NCBI GenBank assembly: GCA_034231615.1
Contig: CM067309.1
Coordinates: 31,480,798 to 31,544,797 of the forward strand
Direction of reading: 5' to 3'
DNA: 64,000 bases
Source of the DNA: Meghimatium bilineatum
Taxonomy: Eukaryota; Mollusca; Gastropoda; Stylommatophora; Philomycidae
The notes beneath the pieces are model-generated. The model did not search any database. It was not told the origin of the DNA and saw only the letters and a list, made by a program, of their open reading frames with translations. A program made the position numbers and the translations under genes. Shown here piece after piece: positions 22,736 to 34,205 of this stretch; within the stretch, counting starts at the first letter, position 1, and each line of letters starts with the position of its first letter.

Positions 22736-23148
22736 TAGACTTGGAATTTCATTCTTCATCTTGTAACAATATAAATGATATCAACAAACCATCTCCATTC
22801 AGCAATATTATTGATAATTATCTCACATTTCCAGCAGCTTTTCTTTTCTCATTTGTGCTTCACCATCTCATCATGTTTTCATGCTTGCCCATTCTTCATG
22901 TTCCCCCCGGTGGAGACTTCACAACCGTTGTTAGTGATAAATGTTGGACGCTTTCGTCTGACCCCCCCCCCCCCCCTCCCAACACACGCTCCAATCAGAA
23001 AGAAGAGTGTCGGTACTAAAAATATAGCATGACACAAACCATGGAAACGAGAAGATGGAGGCGTTCAATAAATACAGCCATTTGGTTGGGGGGGGAGGGG
23101 GGTCAAACAATGACACTGGGGTCTCCGACTTGTTTGTTTGAGAACCCC
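22736..23148. other. No gene; C15 and G runs 115 bp apart
   Basis: A C-run at 22962-22976 and a G-rich run at 23089-23101 face each other and could pair. Proline-rich frames here follow from the homopolymers. Confidence 0.5.
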
Positions 23149-23230
23149 CAGGAATTACGAGCGATTGGCTCTTACTTCCTATGTGCAATGGGGAGGTTTC
23201 TGCGATTACTTTCATGCCAAGAAGACTATA
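23149..23230 (+). repeat. Interspersed repeat, copy 1
   Basis: CAGGAATTACGAGCGATTGG, CTCTTACTTCCTATGTGCAA, TGGGGAGGTTT and CCAAGAAGACT recur with changes at 54626-54712. The family is unknown; flanks differ, so it is an interspersed repeat of at least 80 bp. Confidence 0.6.
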
Positions 23231-24127
23231 TTAACCTATGGACGAGTATCTAGGAACAAAGTAGGATATTATCCAGGTGACTATGAATACGCGTTAGAAA
23301 CTGAACAGTTAGTTTAGTTTACTTTAGTTAGCTTAGTTATCTTAATTAATTATAGTTAATTTAGTTTCAGTTAGCCGTCAAATTGTCATCATGGCGTATC
23401 GGACAAGTGGATAGAAATTTTAAAGTAAGGTCAGGATTGGGAACAATTAAGGGACATGATCAAATAGCTTAAACACATATTGTAGAGCGCTATAACCTGC
23501 TAAAGGAGGTACAAACAAGTGTACCGCCTTGTACAGGGTTTAAACTGAGTCAGGAACTGATAACTCTAACATCAAACTCTAATACACATGATTATTGATT
23601 TACAAGATAGCCTGCACAGGCTATACATTTCAAGTGTCAGTCGTTTTCATCACATTGTTCTTTATCTATCAATCTTTCTATTCGCTGAAACCCTTTGCTA
23701 CCTTTAAGCTTCAGGGGTAGAAGAGTTTTCTGGAGACTGCCCTCTTGTGTGCTGAGTATATTGTGAAATTTGTCGCCTCTTTTATGTCAGTGGTCCATAT
23801 AGTCCGCCTCTAGGTCTGCCTTCGATGTATACTGTTCTCATGTTTGTATAATTCCCTTAAACATTTTAGTAGAAGCAGAATAACTGCTATTTGTGTCATT
23901 TATTCTATAGGAGAAGAAGTAATAGAACTGCAGAATAATATCAGGAATACCATTCTCAAAGATGACCAAAAACTGGATCTTATCTAAGATACAACGTTGA
24001 AAAATCTCAACCCATGTAAGTGCTTGGGAAAAGCTACAACTTCACCAGAGATAAGATGTGAAGTGCAAGATTCAGCCGAATTGTAAGAGCTACGTCCCTC
24101 ATATACACAGTAAAAGTAGTCCGACAA
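23231..24127. other. No gene seen; TTAGTTTAG-rich patch
   Basis: An AT-rich patch of TTAGTTTAGTTA words lies at 23300-23375. Near 23760-23860 the minus strand may hold a GRPRGG LINE-tail word, too weak to call. Confidence 0.45.
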
Positions 24128-24235
24128 CACGGTGGTTCTTAACTTGGTATCATTGATCTCTCAGGGGGTACGCAAATTCGACAACAAAGCGTATAAACTT
24201 TTACAATTACAATAAAACTACAAAACGCCGCGAGT
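24128..24235 (+). mobile_element. hAT MITE fragment
   Basis: ACGGTGGTTCTTAACTTGGT followed by CTCAGGGGGTACGCAAATTC resembles the 5' end of CAGTGGTTCTTAACC-type hAT elements. No matching right end was found, so it is truncated. Confidence 0.4.
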
Positions 24236-24289
24236 TGTAAAGGTGTAGAGGATTAACTTCACCGTATTCGATTTTCTACCAAATGTACT

Positions 24290-24480
24290 CCATCCCTCTC
24301 TCAACACGCCGCACATCGTTTGTCAAGAGTAGCACGTAACTCCGTAGTTACCAACGATATACTAAAAAACTCCACTGTGTACACAGGGTGCCAGTAGCAG
24401 GTTTGCGCACCTATGACCTCTTTGAGCACAAGGCATATCATTTCAGCACGGACTTCCCCAAACGTGAACGACAGGTTAAA
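24290..24480 (-). mobile_element. SINE-E related copy
   Basis: The segment ACATCGTTTGTCAAGAGTAG and the tRNA-like block with ACCTATGACCTCTTTGAGCA and CAAGGCATATCATT recur at 27950-28160 in the same order. Boxes are degraded. Confidence 0.45.
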
Positions 24481-24689
24481 GTGTTACTACATTGTGCTAC
24501 AGCCTTTCAAGCCTTGGCAACACAAACATATGTCTGTAAAGTCTCAAAAAAGGGGTCAGCGGGCAATGGGGAATTGATTTCATTATACTTGTGTTTTTCC
24601 ATAGACTGTCCCCCAAAATAACACCCAGCTACTGAGAGTACTTAGTACCATAACAAAAACAACTAACTACAAGCAATAATCTACAGGAG

Positions 24690-24865
24690 TCACCAAAAAC
24701 AAATATGAACTTGTAAACAAGGAACCTTGGCCAGGTATCGAACACGTGGCAACATAAACTCAAGACAAATGTTAAACCACTGAGATCCTTATAAATTGAG
24801 TTGGTTACATTGCCTACACCACACAGCCACCACGCTAATTTCAAAGCAAAGTTCACGGATTTCAC
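24690..24865 (-). mobile_element. SINE-E copy with clear tRNA boxes
   Basis: On the minus strand: GATCTCAGTGGTTTAACATT (A box) and CACGTGTTCGATACCTGG (B box), then TTCCTTGTTTACAAGTT. This is the best head of the SINE-E family here. Confidence 0.6.
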
Positions 24866-24969
24866 AAACTATAATTCTCTACAAGATGGCATACACAACA
24901 GAAAGAAAATAAATCACGGACAAATACTAAACACGTTCATTTCGACAATGTTCATAAAATATGATAGAT

Positions 24970-26790
24970 CCTAATTGTCAGTAATATAGATTTGGAACAT
25001 GTTCATCGTGGTCGTAGGTACGACGCTGGTGGGGTGTCATGTGACGTATTCCTTCCAGAACGTTGTCTTCCCAATGAACTCTGAACCTCTCTCTGTCTTG
25101 GGCGATGTGGCTTGCATTTTCTAGCGATGTATTCATGTTATCTTTAATGTCGTCAGTCCATCGTCTTCTTGGTCTGCCCTTTCTCCTCTGCCCATGTACT
25201 CTTCCCTCCATTATTTGTCTTTCTAAACAGTTATGTCTCTTTATATGACCAAACAGGCGTAGTTTTCTTTTTGTTATTGTTTAGTAACCAACACTCTGAA
25301 ATATTCAATGTGTTTATAATATCTGAGTTTCTGATTTTATCCTTCCATGATATTCTAAGTATCTTCCTGTAGCATTTCAGCTCGAAGGCGTTGATCATCT
25401 TTGCCGCTGTTTTACTTAGAGTCCATGTTTCACAGCCGTATATTGCAACCGGAAAAATAAAAGTTCCTAACATTAGCACTTTCGTTTCTATTTTGTTGTT
25501 TTTCCATATGTTTTTCAGCCGTGTTATTTTCCAATATGCCATTGCCAATCTCTTCCTTATTTCTGCCATGCAGTCTCCTGCACCGTTGATGTTTGCTCCT
25601 AAGTATTAAAATTTATCCACACATTCTATCTCGGTATTGTCTATTCTTGTTTTTGGTTGTTTTGTTGTTATATCTGTTGACATGATTTTTGTTTTCTGCG
25701 TGTTTAAATACACATTTTGTGCTTCGCTATATTTCTTTGTGTTCTTGATTAGTTGTTCCAATCCCTTTATATCGTTTGAAAGAAGTACTGTGTCGTCTGC
25801 GTAGCGTAGTTCCGGGATTAGGAATCCACCTATGTTTAAAGCGTGGTAGTCAGTGTTGTGTATGTCTTCTCTCACGTTCCCCATTATACTTTCAGCGTAG
25901 ATGTTGAACAGGTATGGGGAGAGTGTGCATCCTTGCCGTACTCCACTCTGTATCTCAAACCACTCTGAGAGATCGTCCTCTAACTTCACTGCAGCCTTTT
26001 GATCTTGGTAAAGTTCCTCTATTAGATGAATCAGATGTCTTGGGAAACCCATGCTGTTCATTATCTCCCATAGTTGATGGTGGTGGACGCAGTCGAACGC
26101 TTTTGAGTAATCTATGAAACACATGTGCAGGTCAGTTGAAAATTCCCTACACTTTTCTATGATCAATCTCATGTTAAGAATGTGATCTCTTGTTCCTCTG
26201 CCCGATCTGAAACCAGCCTGTGTTTCGTTTATCTCAATCTCTAATTTCTGTTTGATTCTTTGCATTATGATGTTTAGCATTATTTTACTTGATTGACTTA
26301 TAAGGGCTATAGTTCGGTAGTTAGAGCAAATCTGAAGGTCGCCTTTTTTTGGGAGGGGTATATATAATGATTTTTTCCATTCATCCGGCCATGTGCCGCT
26401 TTCCCATATTTTGCAGCAGAGTTTGTGGTAAATCTTGATTCCGGCCTCGCCGCCAGCGTGTATCATTTCAGTTGTTAAGCCATCATTGCCTGGGGCTTTA
26501 CCTTTCTTTCAACTTTCTATTGCGTATCTTACTTCTTCCTTTGTGGGTTCTGGCTCCTTTTCATATTCGCTTATTGTTCTGTTTTTGGTTTTTCTAGGGT
26601 CATTATACATCTCACTGCAGTATTCCGTCCATCTATGTAAGATATGCTTCCCTTCTGTTAATGTTTCCTTGTTTATCTTTCAGCACTTTTAATGATGGTT
26701 GAGGTTTGCTGTCTCTTAGGTGTCGTACATTTTCGAACATCGTTTTACTGTTACCTTGGCTTTTCTGCCCTTCTATTTTCAGGCATATTT
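24970..26790 (-). pseudogene. LINE with well-preserved reverse transcriptase
   Basis: An open 286-codon minus frame (26466-25606) covers most of a reverse transcriptase: CFIDYSKAFDCVHHHQLW (motif A), GVRQGCTLSPYLFNIYAE (motif B), LRYADDTVLLS (motif C, catalytic YADD intact). One TAA at 25606-25608 interrupts the same frame, which then continues as MAEIRKRLAMAYWK and FPVAIYGCETWTLS to 25231. A frameshift near 25265 leads to RRKGRPRRRWTDDIKDNMN. Upstream to 26790 the finger region (KKGKAPGNDGL) is present but broken; no endonuclease is seen. RTE-like clade is likely. It needs few changes from an open frame and is the youngest LINE in the window. Confidence 0.9.
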
Positions 26791-26799
26791 TGTTTCAAC

Positions 26800-27945
26800 A
26801 ATGAAGACAAAGAGGCTGGTGAACATAATGATGCAACCACCTCGGTAGTATATTAGTCCTACAATAAAAACATAGAATGACAAAGGTGTGATTGATTATA
26901 ATCAAAGCTAAGACTTCATCAAATCTGACTGCGTAATCTCTAAAATTTCGGAACAACTTTTTCCAAGCCTGAAACAGAAATTAATGAACACATTATGGAA
27001 GAGTAATATTCATTTGTGAAATATCAGGAGACAAACTAGGTCACCTACTCTTAAAGAATCCCACACAGCGCATGAGCAGTTACATACTTCCCATTTCGTA
27101 TACATTAACACATGCTAATCACACACACACACACACGTGACAAACAGCAATGCTCTACACTACACATTATTCCAGAAAGAAAAAGTCTGGGAACCGATTG
27201 AACAACCCTCATTTGCTGACTGTCCATGGAACTCACAACAGGCTACTTAACTTTGCTCTGCCGGACACTAAATGAAGCAGATTCAGTATCACCCCCTCCT
27301 CCCTCCCTATCTATCTATCTATCCATCTATCTATTACCTATCTACCCATCTCTCTCTGTCTATCTATCTATCTACTGTTAGCACCCTATCTACATATTCA
27401 CTGGGTATAATCATATATGTTCTATCATGACTGTGAATACATATATGCCAGGGCAGCAAATACTTGTGATCCCCTGGATGCTGAAAGTAGTTATAGATTC
27501 ACGCATATCGACACTGTACCGCTTGCTCGATGACCAGAAAGGATTCCACATGGAATGTTACTTCCGTATTTACACACAGAAATACACACAGCAAATTTGT
27601 TGAGAGCAAGTTGACACTTTGATATTAACACCACATCCAACAAAAAGGAGCATTGTAGTTCTGATGGCAAGTTTTAAAAAAAACCACAGTCAACACGAAC
27701 GGGCTGTTTAAAATGTATTACACTTGTATGAGTGAACATCAAATAAATGGTTATGGTGTCCAAAAACGAAGGAACTGAGCGCAAGCAACAAAATAAGTTG
27801 GAAAAAAGTAACAGTGAGAATGAATGTTCATTCTTGTGTGTAGATGAAAAAAGATAAAATGGTTGTGATAGCTCAAATAAGAATGAAAGGGTTTAAAAGG
27901 TGTTGAGGACAGACTTAATTGTACTTGGATTTCCCTACGGGTAAT
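26800..27945. other. No gene; (CTAT)n and (CA)n microsatellites
   Basis: A (CTAT)n/(CCAT)n tract lies at 27306-27375 and a (CA)9 tract at 27122-27137. The rest is AT-rich with no supported feature. Confidence 0.55.
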
Positions 27946-27949
27946 CAAT

Positions 27950-28160
27950 CCTTCCCTCGCGACAGAACAGCATATCGCTTGCCAAGAGTAGCCATTGATA
28001 TCGTGTAGCTTCCAATGATGACATTAATTTCAAAATTTAATGTCAGAATTTCTAAAGAATTACAATGTAAACAAGATGCCATTATTAGGCATCGAAATAA
28101 AGATCTATGGACACATGGCAAATGACTGACTGCTATGCCACAGAGATGGTTGTGATAAGA
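27950..28160 (-). mobile_element. SINE-E copy
   Basis: CATATCGCTTGCCAAGAGTAG, then a minus-strand tRNA-like head TGGCATAGCAGTCAGTC with TTTCGATGCC as B box and CATCTTGTTTACATTG. Order equals 24290-24480. Confidence 0.5.
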
Positions 28161-28554
28161 TTACAAAAAAATGCATATGCCATGATCTAATGTCAATCAA
28201 AGATATTTAATAATTCAATCAATACAAATGTAATTGAAAGATCTCACATCATGTTTTTGAGCCTGTAAAGTGATCACAGCCATTATTGCAAACATGAAAT
28301 ACGATGAACTACGGTACTATGATCGTAGTCCTACCCTCTTTTCGTTCTTGTTTCCCATTAGTGTCTACATACACATATTGTGCTTTAATTGATCTAAATA
28401 TTATATCAATAAATAAGCAATTATTAAATTTTAATTTTTTAGGATTTAAAAATTATAACTAAACCTAACCCTAACTATAATTATATTAAAATGAATAAAT
28501 GATAAACAATCACTGGTAAACACACAAGTATGGGAAATAAACACATACGTGGGC

Positions 28555-28750
28555 ACTAATTGGCGCAACGGGTGTTGGACTGCGATCATATCACATGAAC
28601 TAATAGGTTCATTCCCCACAGCACGAAATTTTAAATCAGAATCATTCAGAAAGAAATGGCAACATACTAAACGTAAAATATTTCCCAAACATTTCTACAG
28701 CAAAAACATGCTGGGTTAACTACTAGTTCCTGAATATGATATATGCTGCC
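28555..28750 (+). mobile_element. SINE-D copy 3
   Basis: tRNA-like head GGGCACTAATTGGCGCAACG with B box AGGTTCATTCCCC at 28605-28617, then TCATTCAGAAAGAAATGGCAA and CATGCTGGGTTAACTACTAG. The B box here is the clearest of the family. Confidence 0.7.
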
Positions 28751-28759
28751 AACTAGTCT

Positions 28760-29325
28760 GCAAATTCTCTTCACATAAATATAATATTATATGGCATGGG
28801 AATACATCAACTATATCCTCATGCTTAAGTTCATTGGATTGTGTATCAACAATACAAACTTCAAGTGTCAAGCAAATATTCACGTACAGCATACAACTGC
28901 TCATAACTTGTTTATGGCCCTTTTGTCAAGCTAGCATGCACATAAAAAAATCAAGCACTAATGAAGTTTCAATGACTACAATCAGTCATGCACTAAACAA
29001 TAGGGCGTATCTATACAGTGCAGAACAAACATGAATATCTGATAATCGTTTACGATGACATGCCTGTAGTCTCCACAAACTAGTATCCAAGGTTCAGACT
29101 TGTGTTTTCCATATTTTCGCTCACGCCAGTCAATATCTCAAAATTCTTGGCATGGTTCCACCCCCACTCTATACCCCCACTAATATTCAACCAAGCTGCG
29201 AGAAATTGATAATATAACCATACATTTACATAAGAACAAGACATTTTTGCCAAAATGTGTTAACAGTTTCCCCCTGATGGGCATGTCTAACGCTTGTGTA
29301 CGAATTGTTACATTCCTTAACCAAG
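28760..29325. other. No gene seen
   Basis: AT-rich DNA without a supported frame or repeat. Confidence 0.45.
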
Positions 29326-29905
29326 TCATACTTTACTTATCCGATCCCCTGGCAGCGAGTTTTCACTCTTTCTTCCCTGTGCGAGGTGGTGGTAGGTGCA
29401 TATCTTCTTCAGCTGTGTTGTTTCTGTATAGTTAGTCGTTGGATCATCGTCATTGCACTCCGGACAAGGCCCTAGGTGCTCAGATCTCTCCTTGAGTGTA
29501 GCCGCCATTACACGTTGACTGATGGTCCTAGTACGCAGTTGATTGACCATCATTTTTTCTTGCCCACCAAACCGCTCCCTTCTAGCGACACCACATTTCA
29601 AACAAAGCTCCTTAATTCTAATCATGGAACAAGAGCCATCATCGCTTATACAGTCATTTGTTCGTGCGTTTTCCCGTAGGGCGTTCAAAATGTCTGCTCG
29701 ATCCATCGCGCCACAAACAGCCGTAGTAGCAGCGTCTGCGGCCAACCTATCTGTTCTGTGTCTGTATAAAGAGAGTAAGTGGTAGGAGGGAATTGGTGGG
29801 TGAAGCAGTTGTTTTCGCATGACTTGTAGTGCAAGGCATTCAATAAGATGGTGTGTTGATGTTTCTTCCACTTGTCTGTTGCGGTGGTTGCACTATGGTG
29901 TAGGT
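29326..29905 (-). pseudogene. LINE-like C-terminal domain, open 182 codons
   Basis: A minus frame open from a TAG near 29898 reads CNHRNRQVEETSTHHLIEC, a Cys-His knuckle of the kind that follows RNase H in LINEs, then about 150 residues with CLKCGVARRERFG, ATLKERSEHLGPCPEC and a Lys/Asp-rich end. I do not recognise the second part; paired CxxC motifs suggest zinc binding. The frame is long and intact, but its start resembles retroelement protein, so I call it TE-derived. Confidence 0.5.
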
Positions 29906-30125
29906 TTTGCGTTAATTCATTGTCACGCCATGCATTAGATCATAGAGCTGCCAGAGTTGAGTTGCTACACCAGTTCTCAGATCAATGTACAGCAGTAGAC
30001 TGTCCGTCGAGAACAACGAAATCAATTTCCGTATGTGTTGTCAAGGCCAAGAGGTCAAATAGTAGTTAACACTTGCGCAATTCCAGGAAGTCTTAAGATG
30101 CAACTAAAGTATTTGGTGCAAAAAT

Positions 30126-30240
30126 GTTAGCTTTCCAATTCCACTGACCAGATTTATGTGTAAAGTTAGCTATCCAATTCCACTGGCCAGATTTACGCGC
30201 AAAGATAGCTATCCAAATACACTGGCCATAGTTATGTGTT
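30126..30240. repeat. 39-bp tandem repeat, 3 units
   Basis: GTTAGCTATCCAATTCCACT, GGCCAGATTTA recurs three times with period 39 and rising divergence. Confidence 0.75.
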
Positions 30241-30269
30241 GAGTTAACTATCCCATTCTACATAATGTC

Positions 30270-30415
30270 AAAATGACCGAAACATATAATGTTGAAGTCA
30301 GATGTGTCTGGCCAAAATGTGTAGAAACTCAGCTGTAAACCACGACACAACACATTTCGTTCTTTGTCTACATTCTGCTAGCCAGCAACAGCTTGAGAGC
30401 AACTGCAGAAAAAAT
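30270..30415 (+). mobile_element. SINE-A copy 9, partial
   Basis: GTTGAAGTCAGATGTGTCTG, AGCTGTAAACCACGACACAA and a CTGCAGAAAAAAT end follow the 3' half of SINE-A. Confidence 0.65.
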
Positions 30416-30479
30416 ATTAACTCTAACTAAACATGTCAGATGCGTTCAGCATCAGCAATCACATTATATTGTCAGGTCT

Positions 30480-30730
30480 TGTCATCGGGGCAAGTCCACT
30501 GTCTTCTCCAGGACAGAGCGGCTGGCCGATAGCTTTTTGCCTCAAATATGTTTACTCTGGCCAGGTCTGCTGTCCCTGCTCTTTGTATCTTGTACAATTC
30601 TGAAGTATATGTTCACGAGTCTGTGTTCCGGATTCACATTGTCGCATGACCAAATTTCTGTAATAGTTTATGTGCCTTAATTTATTCCAGTATCTGCCCC
30701 ATCGCTGGCTGATATATTCTGTCTTCGGCT
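30480..30730 (-). pseudogene. LINE zinc-knuckle tail fragment
   Basis: Minus strand reads RQCESGTQTREHILQNCTR, the Cys-His tail after RNase H of Jockey-like LINEs, with flanking frames broken. It resembles 15171-15720 but is a different copy. Confidence 0.65.
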
Positions 30731-30783
30731 AATGATACGATGAATAACTTATAATTTGCAACAACTGAATATCAGCACAACAG

Positions 30784-30915
30784 TCTTCTCCTACATTCGT
30801 TCTCAGTCCTGAAGATTATCAGGATGTAGTCCGGAAAGAAAATGCACAGTGTTATGGTTTACAGCTTTGCTGCAATATCTGCACCTTTCAGCCCAACAGA
30901 TCCGACTTCAGCATA
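30784..30915 (-). mobile_element. SINE-A copy 10, 5' truncated
   Basis: CTTCTCCTACATTCGTTCTC, GATTATCAGGATGTAGTCCGG and TGCAATATCTGCACCTTTCA match the family; it stops near TTCAGCATAG. Confidence 0.7.
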
Positions 30916-31204
30916 GGCACAACAGTAACATCACTAGTCATACAACTAAAGTCTTTGACTATGTATTAGTAAGTACGTGATTAATACAACCTGGCATGAT
31001 AGCACTCCAGACAATAGAATCCTCTTGTAATCTTGCCGTAATATGTGTACATCCGTGGATAATCATCGGGTATTTAGAATCACAAGGGTGATGTTAAGAA
31101 TCACTGTCTGTTTCTAGGTCTTTTATAACAATCACATGTATTTTCAACGTCCAACAGACACCCTCTACAGTTGTCAATTCTGTAGAACATTTTGTGCGCG
31201 CATA

Positions 31205-31625
31205 GTCATGTAACGTATTCCTTCCAGAACATTGTCTTCCCAATGAACTCTCTGAACCTCTCTCTGTCTTGGGCGAGGTGGCTTGGATTTTCTAGCGATG
31301 TATTCATGTTATCTTTAATGTCATCTGTCCATCGTCTTCTTGGTCTGCCCTTTCTTCTTCCCCCTCCATTATTTGTCTTTCTAAACAGTTATGTCTCTTT
31401 ATATGACCAAACAGGCGTGTTTTCTTTTTGTTATTGTGTCACTGGAATATTCAATGTGTTTATAATATCTGAGTTTCTGATTTTATCCTTCCATGATATT
31501 CGAAGTATCTTCCTGTAGCATTTCAGCTCGAAGGCGTTGATCCTCTTTGCCGCTGTTTTACTTGTCCATGTTTCACAACCGTATGTTGCAACTGGAAAAA
31601 TAAAAGTTAGTACCATTAATCCATT
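31205..31625 (-). pseudogene. LINE C-terminus, second copy of the 25-kb family
   Basis: The DNA is nearly identical to 25045-25480 with small deletions (for example in the CTAAGTAAAAC and ACCAACACTCTG areas). It carries CETWTSKTAAKRINAFELKC, RKILRISWKDKIRNSDI. Both its ends are truncated relative to 24970-26790. Confidence 0.85.
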
Positions 31626-31629
31626 GGAA

Positions 31630-31680
31630 TTTTCTAGGCACAATATTCCCGTAGGTTGCCATTACTTTCGGGAAGGAACA
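31630..31680 (-). mobile_element. SINE-D fragment
   Basis: TTTTCTAGGCACAATATTCC and GGTTGCCATTACTTTCGGGA are the inverse of the middle of SINE-D. It directly abuts the LINE copy. Confidence 0.45.
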
Positions 31681-32444
31681 ACCGTTAATCGAGCACCGTA
31701 AATTCGTTCTAGTCGGCCATTTTGGCGGAAGACCAAAATGGTTTAACTTTTTTTAATTGTTTATTACTTATTGTTATTATTATTGTGGTTGAGTTTTTGG
31801 TCATCGTCGATTACGACGGACGAACATCATCATGTATTTTATTATGCTGGACATGGACATCTGTCAGTCTTCAATTTTCTTGTTCGTCTACACAAAATCA
31901 TAGGACTTTCACATTAGGGTCTCATCTAGATGATGATAGTGTTTCTCCTCTGTAAGCGAAGATAATCATGCTGTAGAAAAAAATTGCAATAATAGTTGGT
32001 GTTCGTGAGTTTGGATATGGCTCCAGAGTTTGGATATGGCTCCAGAGTTTGGATATGGCTGAGTCAAATCCAGGCTTAGAACTACCTGTTGCACTATGAA
32101 CAGGATTGAAGTACCTGAGAAGAGGGAAAGCTGGCTGACTTTTCCTTTGGCCTATTTCAAATATCGTATTGTTTGTTCTACTTTCTTCATAAGTGTTGAA
32201 TAAATACATTGATTTGACAATACCAGGCTGGACAGTATATGGAAACAGAAGGTGGTAGTATGTGCCACAATCCATGGGGACTCTCCACACATGAAAGGTA
32301 CATCTAAAATGCACAGGTTCTGCCAGGACAATGTTGTATCCAAAATTAAACCAGTTTTAAAAAATCACCCACATAGAAACAACATTAAGAGCTGAATATG
32401 ATATACATATATACTAAGTCCGGTTATGATATACATATATACTA
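31681..32444. other. No gene; two short tandem repeats
   Basis: A 19-bp unit (AGTTTGGATATGGCTCCAG) repeats about three times at 32005-32060, and a 28-bp unit (ATGATATACATATATACTAA, GTCCGG) twice at 32396-32450. A 130-codon minus frame (31922-32314) has no domain I recognise. Confidence 0.5.
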
Positions 32445-32630
32445 AGTCCGGCTCTGTGGGTGAGAGGTTATATAGAACACGTCTCGGAATGTGAATTTCA
32501 GCCGCAGGGAGTTGTGTATCGGGTCATTCAGAAAGCAATGGTAGTGTGCTGAATGTAAATATAGACCAGAAAATCACTAGTCAAAACATGACCTCTTGAT
32601 TGACACACACTGAATAGAGCATTATATCAA
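32445..32630 (+). mobile_element. SINE-D copy 4
   Basis: GGCTCTGTGGGTGAGAGGTT (A-box area), a degraded B box, then GGTCATTCAGAAAGCAATGG and TAGACCAGAAAATCACTAGT. The terminal GCTGGGTTGAT block is lost. Confidence 0.6.
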
Positions 32631-32664
32631 CATTACACGAAGTATGTACTATCTACATAACTTA

Positions 32665-33000
32665 GTATAAACTAACTAATCTAACTTAGTATAAACTAAT
32701 CTAATTTGGTATAAACTAACTAATCTAATTTGGTATAAACTTACTAATCTAATTTGGTATAAACTAATCTTCTTCTTCTTCTGCGTTCATTCTCAAACTC
32801 CAACTGGATCTAGCTGGATCATGGTCCTGCTAGATTTCCAGCAGGATGTAGTCCAGAAAATGGAAATGCGTTGTGTCGCCGTTTTATTTGCGCCAATGGC
32901 CCGACACATCAGTCTTCGGTGGGATAAACTAATCTAATTTGGTATAAACTAATCTAATTTGGTATAAACTAATCTAATTTGGTATAAACTAACTAACCAC
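32665..33000. repeat. 18-22-bp AATTTGGTATAAACT array, split by SINE-C
   Basis: Units TAATCTAATTTGGTATAAAC (18-22 bp) occupy both sides of a SINE-C copy. The array resumes in phase after the insertion. Confidence 0.85.
32771..32923 (-). mobile_element. SINE-C copy 1 in a tandem array
   Basis: From TCTTCTTCTTCTGCGTTCAT to GACACATCAGTCTTCGGTGG. The flanks both read ATAAACTAATCT (32759-32770 and 32924-32935), 12 bp. Because the host is itself repetitive, part of that match could pre-date insertion. Confidence 0.85.
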
Positions 33001-33800
33001 ACTTTAGAATGTACTAAATATGTGAGAAATATATATGCTGATTTGATTTCTACGATATAAATGAGGGGTGTCTTTCTAGAACATTGTGCAAATATATTAG
33101 ATTGGCTCAGCTGTTGAGTCAACTCCCTAATCTATCCAGATGAAAATTGGCACACACTACTAAAGAATTACAAATACTCGTGATTGGGTTCGGTAATTGA
33201 AGTAATATCATGCTCAGGATCTGAGAAACACTGATGTAAGAAAAATGCTATGAATGTAATAAAATAAGTAATAGGTAACCCACCAGATGTGCCACAAACA
33301 AAATTACATGACAACATCTGTTAACTATATGTACTAGATAAAAGGAACAAAGAACACTTACTTTTACCAAAATGATTGATACAATAATACTTGACGGGCA
33401 TATAACTACTGCTAAATTTTGGATGGTCGGGGTGTATATTCAAATATGTCTGAGAGCGTACAAAGAAACACCCACAGGGGAAAAATTGAGTGCAGATGTT
33501 GAACAATTTCGAGGCCAAAAATAAATAAAGTGCACGCTAGAGAAATTGTAAATACTGAAATTCAAATCAAGACGATTAGTAATTCGTGAAAAGTGAGTGT
33601 ATTTATGGATTTACATTCCACTAGAAACTAAACATTTAATACTAGCACTTTTTTTATAGGTCTTACATTATTTGTTTGTGGTTTTTAAACATTTACTACT
33701 AGCGCTTTTTAATAGGTCTTACATTATTTGTTTGTGTTTTAAAGGATATTATTTGTTGTTTATCCTCAATATGTCTACTGTAGCATAAAAGTATCTGTAC
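33001..33800. other. No gene seen
   Basis: AT-rich DNA. A direct duplication near 33640-33740 (AAACATTTACTACTAGCGCT, AGGTCTTACATTATTTGTTT) is the only structure seen. Confidence 0.5.
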
Positions 33801-33814
33801 ATGTATAGAGCCAT

Positions 33815-33969
33815 TCCGCCGAAGACGGATGTGTTGGGCCATTGGTGCAAATAAAACGGCAACACAATGCATTTCCATTCTCTGGACGACATCCAACTGG
33901 AACTCTTGTAGGACCATTGTCCTGTTACAAGAGAAATCCAGTGGGAATTTGATAATGAACACTGAAGAA
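33815..33969 (+). mobile_element. SINE-C copy 2 with 12-bp duplication
   Basis: The copy starts TCCGCCGAAGACGGATGTG and ends AACACTGAAGAA. Flanks GTATAGAGCCAT (33803-33814) and GTATACAGCTAT (33970-33981) match at 10 of 12. It is inserted about 20 bp from a foldback element. Confidence 0.8.
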
Positions 33970-34001
33970 GTATACAGCTATGACTGGTCTCCAGTAGAAG
34001 A

Positions 34002-34205
34002 CCTGTTCGCGAAATTAATTTGGACCCAGTTCGTCGCGTGTTTTGATTATTGTTTGCCTTTTAGTTGGTTACTATTGATATATTTGGAATCACCTTTGCT
34101 ATTTTTGGCATACGATTCCATGTATATAAATAATAGTAACCAAGTAAAAGGTAGATGATAATCACAACACGTAACGAACTGGGCCCTAATCAATTCAGCG
34201 TAGAG
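34002..34205. mobile_element. Foldback MITE with long arms
   Basis: Two arms of about 88 bp, 34002-34088 and 34117-34205, are inverted copies at roughly 80% identity (GGACCCAGTTCGTCGCGTG against its counterpart, and TTGGTTACTAT near the centre), with a 28-bp spacer. This explains why plus and minus frames give near-identical peptides. No clear duplication was found at its edges. Confidence 0.75.

Noticed and set aside
22484..22759. Three overlapping frames with 13-residue repeats
   Set aside because: They come from a 39-bp minisatellite; all three phases are open, which shows lack of coding constraint.
22962..23101. C-run and G-run as inverted terminal repeats of an element
   Set aside because: Sequence beyond the homopolymers does not match in inverse, so pairing is only compositional.
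28450..28480. Telomere-like CCTAACCCTAAC
   Set aside because: Only about two units, embedded in AT-rich DNA; also a short one near 11080. Too short for an interstitial telomere.
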